Source of the DNA: Acetobacteraceae bacterium
GTDB lineage: Bacteria; Pseudomonadota; Alphaproteobacteria; Acetobacterales; Acetobacteraceae
Assembly (NCBI GenBank): GCA_947478535.1
Contig: CANJXD010000216.1
Span: forward strand, 1 to 8,913
Direction: 5' to 3'
Length of the DNA stretch: 8,913 bases
Both the position numbers and the translations under genes were made by a program. Positions 6,232-8,913 of the stretch are shown piece after piece (position 1 is the first letter of the stretch; each line of letters opens with the position of its first letter). The notes under the pieces were generated by a model. It did no database searches. It was not told the origin of the DNA and was given only the letters and a program-made list of their open reading frames with translations.

Positions 6232-7464
6232 ATGAAGCAAACCGCCCCGGCGAAGAACGGCAAGCCTGCGAAGGCCCCGGCCGCCAAGATTGCGTCCGCG
6301 AAAGCTCAGGCCGCACCCATGAATGCGCCTCCGGCGAAGGCCGCGACGACCAAAGCCCCTGTGAAGGCGGCTCCCGCCAAGGCCCCGGTGAAGGCAGTTC
6401 CCGCCAAGGCCCCGGCGAAGGCAGCTCCCGCCAAGGCTCCGGCGAAGGCAGCTCCCGTCAAGGCTCCGGTGAAGGCGGCTCCCGCCAAGGCCCCGGCGAA
6501 GGCAGTTCCCGCCAAGGCTCCGGCGAAGGCGGCTCCCGCCAAGGCTCCGGCGAAGGCAGCTCCCGCCAAGACTGCGCCCGCGCAGGTCGCGCCGGCAAAG
6601 GCCGTGGCGCCGGAAGCCGCGCCCGTGCAGGCGACACCGGTGAAGGCCCAACCGGCCGAGGTCACGGCGAAGCCAGTTGCCAAGACCCCCACTCCCAAGA
6701 CGCCAGAGGCCGCAGCTCCCGCGGCCTCGCCCCTCGAATCGAAGCCCGCCGAGGCAGCCCCGGCCGCGCGCCCTGTTGCGCAGCGCCCGCCGCAGCCCGC
6801 CGCCCGGCCGGCCATGACCCCCATGCAGAACCGCCCCCCGCCTTCCTCTCCCCCTCGTTCCTCGGCCGCTCCGGCCAATTCCTCACGGCCCCCGGTCTTC
6901 CCACCGCGGCCCGCACCGCGGGTGGAGGAGGGCGATGACGCCACCCCGCCGCCGCCGCCCAAGCCCAAGGGACCGCCGGTCGAATTCAAGGCGGGCGACC
7001 ATGTGGTGTATCCCACCCATGGCGTCGGCCAGGTGCAGGGCGTGGAGGACATGCCGGTGGCCGGCATGTCGCTCAAGGTCATCATCGTGACCTTCGAGGA
7101 AAACCGGATGACGCTGCGCGTCCCGGTCAACAAGGCGGCCTCCTCCGGCCTGCGCAAGCTGGCCAGCGCGGAGATGATGAAGGAGGCGCTGGAAGTGCTG
7201 CGCGGCCGCGCCCGCATCAAGCGCACCATGTGGTCCCGCCGCGCCCAGGAGTATGAGGCGAAGATCAATTCCGGGGACCCGCTGGCCATCGCCGAGGTGG
7301 TGCGGGACCTGCACCGCAATGCCGGCCAGCCCGACCAGTCCTTCTCTGAACGCCAGATCTACGAACAGGCGCTGGATCGCCTGGCCGCCGAGCTGGCCGC
7401 CATCGACCGCACCGACAAGAACACGGCATCGGAGAAGCTGCAGACCTTCCTCAAGGCCGCGTAG
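6232..7464 (+). CDS. CarD/CdnL-family transcription regulator with histone H1-like N-terminal arm
   Basis: This encodes 410 residues from ATG 6232 (MKQTAPAK). The C-terminal part (252-410) is a full CarD/CdnL protein. It has a Tudor-like RNA polymerase-interaction domain starting FKAGDHVVYPTHGVGQV, then a helical DNA-contacting domain with RIKRTMWSRR (Trp334) and ending KLQTFLKAA. CarD/CdnL binds the RNA polymerase beta subunit and stabilises open promoter complexes, notably at rRNA promoters. Residues 1-150 are Lys/Ala/Pro-rich, with eight 9-residue units of the type KAAPAKAPA (45-116). Residues 150-250 are a Pro/Ala/Ser linker with a short acidic EEGDD patch. Usual alphaproteobacterial CdnL is about 160-180 residues, so the arm more than doubles it. 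The start is uncertain: ATG 6214 and ATG 6133 are also in frame, and no ribosome site is strong (GGGTGG 4 bases before 6232, GGAAG 11 before). The arm has no stop or frame break relative to the domain. Confidence 0.9.
   Translation: MKQTAPAKNGKPAKAPAAKIASAKAQAAPMNAPPAKAATTKAPVKAAPAKAPVKAVPAKAPAKAAPAKAPAKAAPVKAPVKAAPAKAPAKAVPAKAPAKAAPAKAPAKAAPAKTAPAQVAPAKAVAPEAAPVQATPVKAQPAEVTAKPVAKTPTPKTPEAAAPAASPLESKPAEAAPAARPVAQRPPQPAARPAMTPMQNRPPPSSPPRSSAAPANSSRPPVFPPRPAPRVEEGDDATPPPPPKPKGPPVEFKAGDHVVYPTHGVGQVQGVEDMPVAGMSLKVIIVTFEENRMTLRVPVNKAASSGLRKLASAEMMKEALEVLRGRARIKRTMWSRRAQEYEAKINSGDPLAIAEVVRDLHRNAGQPDQSFSERQIYEQALDRLAAELAAIDRTDKNTASEKLQTFLKAA
6364..6579 (+). repeat. 27-bp tandem repeat array (eight units) encoding KAxPAKAPx
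   Basis: Eight consecutive 27-bp units encode KA(A/V)P(A/V)KAP(A/V); the eighth diverges at its end (KTAP). Differences are few: GCG/GCA, GCT/GTT, GCC/GCT, GTG/GCG. Units 1-2 resemble units 5-6, hinting at a 108-bp larger duplication. The repeats carry two lysines per nine residues, like the tail of histone H1 or Pseudomonas AlgP. Confidence 0.93.
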
Positions 7465-7471
7465 CACCCAG

Positions 7472-7517
7472 CAGCCGCAAGGCAGTCCGGCAACCAGCCG
7501 TAAGGCGGCTCGGTTAC
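7472..7517. repeat. Imperfect 23-bp direct repeat after carD
   Basis: Two adjacent 23-base copies (7472-7494 and 7495-7517) match at about 17 positions. Both begin CAGCCG(C/T)AAGGC. The second can fold as AGCCG-TAAGG-CGGCT (7496-7510). It lies directly after the carD stop and before the large hairpin. No function is recognised. Confidence 0.45.
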
Positions 7518-7539
7518 CCTTCACGTAAGCATGGGAAGT

Positions 7540-7570
7540 GGAACGCAGCCCGGTTTCCGGGCCGCGTTCC
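7540..7570. terminator. Strong inverted repeat between carD and cysD (terminator or leader structure)
   Basis: The left arm GGAACGC plus GCCCGG pairs with CCGGGC plus GCGTTCC around a TTT loop, broken by a single A/C mismatch: 13 of 14 pairs, the most stable small hairpin in the window. It starts 76 bases after the carD stop and ends 115 bases before cysD. There is no T-run on the plus strand, so it is not a classic intrinsic terminator. It could still end the carD transcript, protect its 3' end, or form part of the cysD leader. Confidence 0.45.
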
Positions 7571-7685
7571 CGCCTGCGACCGCAACCAGCGGTAGCCGTG
7601 GCAGGCCCTTGCCCTTTCCATCACCACCGCATCGTGCGAAGGAACCGACCGAATTTCCGTTCCTGAATCGGAGCCAGACACCCGC

Positions 7686-8606
7686 ATGCGCCCGGATTCC
7701 GCGACAAGGCTGACCCCCCACATGCAACGGCTGGAGGCGGAGGGTATCGCCATCATCCGGGAAATGGCCGCCACCTTCCGGAACCCGGTGCTGCTGTATT
7801 CCATCGGCAAGGACAGCTCCGTCGTCCTGCACCTCGCGATGAAGGCCTTCGCGCCGGGCAAGCCGCCCTTCCCGCTGCTGCATATCGCGACCGGCTGGGA
7901 TTTCCGCGCGATGCTGGACTTCCGCGATGCGCGCATGGCCGAACTCGGCCTGAACTGCATCGTCCACACCAACCCCGATGGCGTGGCGCGCGGCATCAAC
8001 CCGCTCGATTCCGGCTCCCAGGTCCATATGTCCGTGATGGGGACGGAGGGGCTGAAGCAGGCGCTGGACAAGTATGGCTTCGACGCGGCGCTCGGTGGTG
8101 CCAGGCGGGATGAGGAGAAGGCGCGGGCGAAGGAACGCGTCTTCAGCCACCGCACCGCCGGCCATACCTGGGAGCCGCGCAACCAGCGGCCGGAACTCTG
8201 GGGCCTCTACAACACGCGGCTCAATGCGGGGGAGGGCATGCGCGTCTTCCCGCTGTCCAACTGGACCGAATTCGACGTGTGGGACTACATCGCGGCCGAA
8301 AACATCCCCGTGGTGCCGCTGTATTTCGCGGCCGAACGCCCCTGCCTCCGCCGGTCCGGCGCCATCATCATGCGCGACGATGACCGCATGCCGCTGCAAC
8401 CCGGCGAGCAGGTGGAAATGATTTGGGTGCGCTTCCGCACCATGGGGGACTGGCCACTGACCGGCGCCCATGAAAGCCGCGCCGTGACGATGGACGAAGT
8501 GCTGGCCGAAATCCGCGACAGCAAGAAATCCGAACGCGAGGGCCGCCTGATCGACAGCGACCAGGAAGCCTCCATGGAACGCAAGAAGCGCGAAGGCTAC
8601 TTTTGA
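7686..8606 (+). CDS. cysD: Sulfate adenylyltransferase subunit 2 (CysD)
   Basis: This is a 306-residue protein, close to the usual CysD length. CysD with the GTPase CysN converts sulfate and ATP to adenosine phosphosulfate, the first step of assimilatory sulfate reduction. Seen: N-terminal [21 protein letters not shown]-loop SIGKDSS (39-45), [15 protein letters not shown] (137-151), [29 protein letters not shown] (249-260) and the ending [12 protein letters not shown]. The start at 7686 fits because family members begin a few residues before the LTHL-QRLEAE segment; the ribosome site is weak (CGGAG about 12 bases upstream). Oddities: where E. coli has LHVDTGWKF this protein has LHIATGWDF (Ala68, Asp72), and it has GDWPLTG for GCWPLTG. 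No cysN follows within the window; the next gene is convergent 75 bases away. The family call is firm; catalytic competence is likely but not shown. Confidence 0.93.
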   Translation: MRPDSATRLTPHMQRLEAEGIAIIREMAATFRNPVLLYSIGKDSSVVLHLAMKAFAPGKPPFPLLHIATGWDFRAMLDFRDARMAELGLNCIVHTNPDGVARGINPLDSGSQVHMSVMGTEGLKQALDKYGFDAALGGARRDEEKARAKERVFSHRTAGHTWEPRNQRPELWGLYNTRLNAGEGMRVFPLSNWTEFDVWDYIAAENIPVVPLYFAAERPCLRRSGAIIMRDDDRMPLQPGEQVEMIWVRFRTMGDWPLTGAHESRAVTMDEVLAEIRDSKKSEREGRLIDSDQEASMERKKREGYF

Positions 8607-8611
8607 CGGGC

Positions 8612-8629
8612 TGCCGCAGGCGCGCGGCA
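8612..8629. terminator. Hairpin between convergent cysD and thpR (possible terminator)
   Basis: TGCCGC-AGGCGC-GCGGCA forms a 6-bp stem 5 bases after the cysD stop, in the 75-base gap between convergent genes. No T-run follows on either strand. It could act for either gene. Confidence 0.3.
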
Positions 8630-8681
8630 AGGCGGGCCGCCTGATCGGCGCGGCTGCGCGGGTTGTGAGGATGCGGCAGGG

Positions 8682-8913
8682 CTACGCCAGCTCGTACTCC
8701 ACCTCCGGCACGTAATGCGCGGCCTCCTTCCCGAGAAAGGAAGAAAACAGCGTAAAATGTTCCACCGCCACCGGGGACGTGCGGAACAGGCTGTGGGTCT
8801 GCACGAAGCCGACCAGCTTGGCCGTCTCCGCCCGCTCCGTCCGCGCCAGGGTCACATGCGGGGCGAAGCGCTTGCGCTCCGGCTCCAGCCCCACCCGCTG
8901 CAAGGCGGTTTCC
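8682..8913 (-). CDS. thpR: RNA 2',3'-cyclic phosphodiesterase (ThpR/LigT-like), C-terminal part
   Basis: About 76 codons to the TAG are visible; the frame is open to the window edge (ETALQRVGLEP...), so the 5' part lies outside. The 2H phosphoesterase family hydrolyses 2',3'-cyclic phosphate ends of RNA and shows two HxT/S motifs. The second is present as FAPHVTLARTER, preceded by the typical Glu-x-Arg run (LEPERKRF) and followed by a beta strand VEHFTLFSSFLGKEAAHYVPEVEY and a short end. The first HxT motif must be outside the window, so catalytic completeness cannot be judged. It converges with cysD and has no obvious functional tie to it. Confidence rests on the HVTLAR motif and the C-terminal pattern. 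Confidence 0.82.
   Translation of the reverse strand, partial: ETALQRVGLEPERKRFAPHVTLARTERAETAKLVGFVQTHSLFRTSPVAVEHFTLFSSFLGKEAAHYVPEVEYELA

Noticed and set aside
6070..6651. Second minus-strand frame opposite the carD repeat, rich in LRRSLGGS units
   Set aside because: It is also produced by the same tandem array read in another frame; the Leu/Arg/Gly repeat has no support as a real leucine-rich repeat protein.
6306..7319. Long minus-strand frame opposite carD with GAAFAGALAG-like repeats
   Set aside because: The repeats are the mirror of the PAKA array. There is no ribosome site or recognisable domain, so this is a compositional shadow.
7465..7685. A riboswitch (for example SAM-II or a sulfur-related leader) before cysD
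   Set aside because: I could not match a known consensus core or pseudoknot. Only a simple hairpin and a diverged direct repeat are visible.
7531..7713. A short ATG-started frame in the carD-cysD gap
   Set aside because: The product spans the strong hairpin, has no domain, lacks a good ribosome site and runs into cysD in another frame position; it is most likely non-coding.

Overview
This is a very GC-rich chromosomal window with G/C-dominated third codon positions. The gene set (AddA-type recombination nuclease-helicase, SUV3-like helicase, S4 protein, seven-iron ferredoxin FdxA, CarD regulator, CysD) points to an alphaproteobacterium. The proline/alanine/arginine-rich low-complexity segments and the extreme GC suggest the Acetobacteraceae/Rhodospirillales side, but that placement is inference. 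I see no phage, transposon, CRISPR or RNA-gene signal. The region looks like ordinary core chromosome with two unusual repeat-expanded proteins.

Layout. At the left edge (1-1302, +) is the C-terminal third of addA, with the last helicase motifs and the PD-(D/E)XK nuclease. It converges on a small two-helix membrane protein (1299-1634, -) so tightly that the stop codons overlap. A 204-base divergent gap leads to a long SUV3-like superfamily 2 helicase (about 1854-5150, +). The helicase carries a roughly 250-residue arginine/proline/glycine-rich tail with 14 PQGDR repeats. Next, on the same strand, come an S4-domain RNA-binding protein of the Hsp15 type (5158-5442), a ferredoxin that uses a TTG start (5572-5904), a 327-base gap holding an AT-rich putative promoter, and a CarD-family regulator (6232-7464). 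The CarD domain follows about 250 residues of histone H1-like Lys/Ala/Pro repeat. A 221-base gap with a strong inverted repeat precedes cysD (7686-8606). The window closes with the 3' part of a thpR/ligT-like gene on the minus strand.

How the parts may work together. Helicase and S4 gene are 7 bases apart and are probably co-transcribed as RNA/ribosome-handling functions. FdxA supplies a low-potential electron carrier. CarD acts at RNA polymerase-promoter complexes. From general knowledge, helicase-S4-fdxA-carD is a recurring alphaproteobacterial gene order. cysD here stands apart from its usual partner cysN. The best candidates for something little described are the CarD protein with a histone-like N-terminal arm and the helicase with a PQGDR array. 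Both are nucleic-acid-binding proteins that gained long disordered repeat segments, and they lie in the same neighbourhood.
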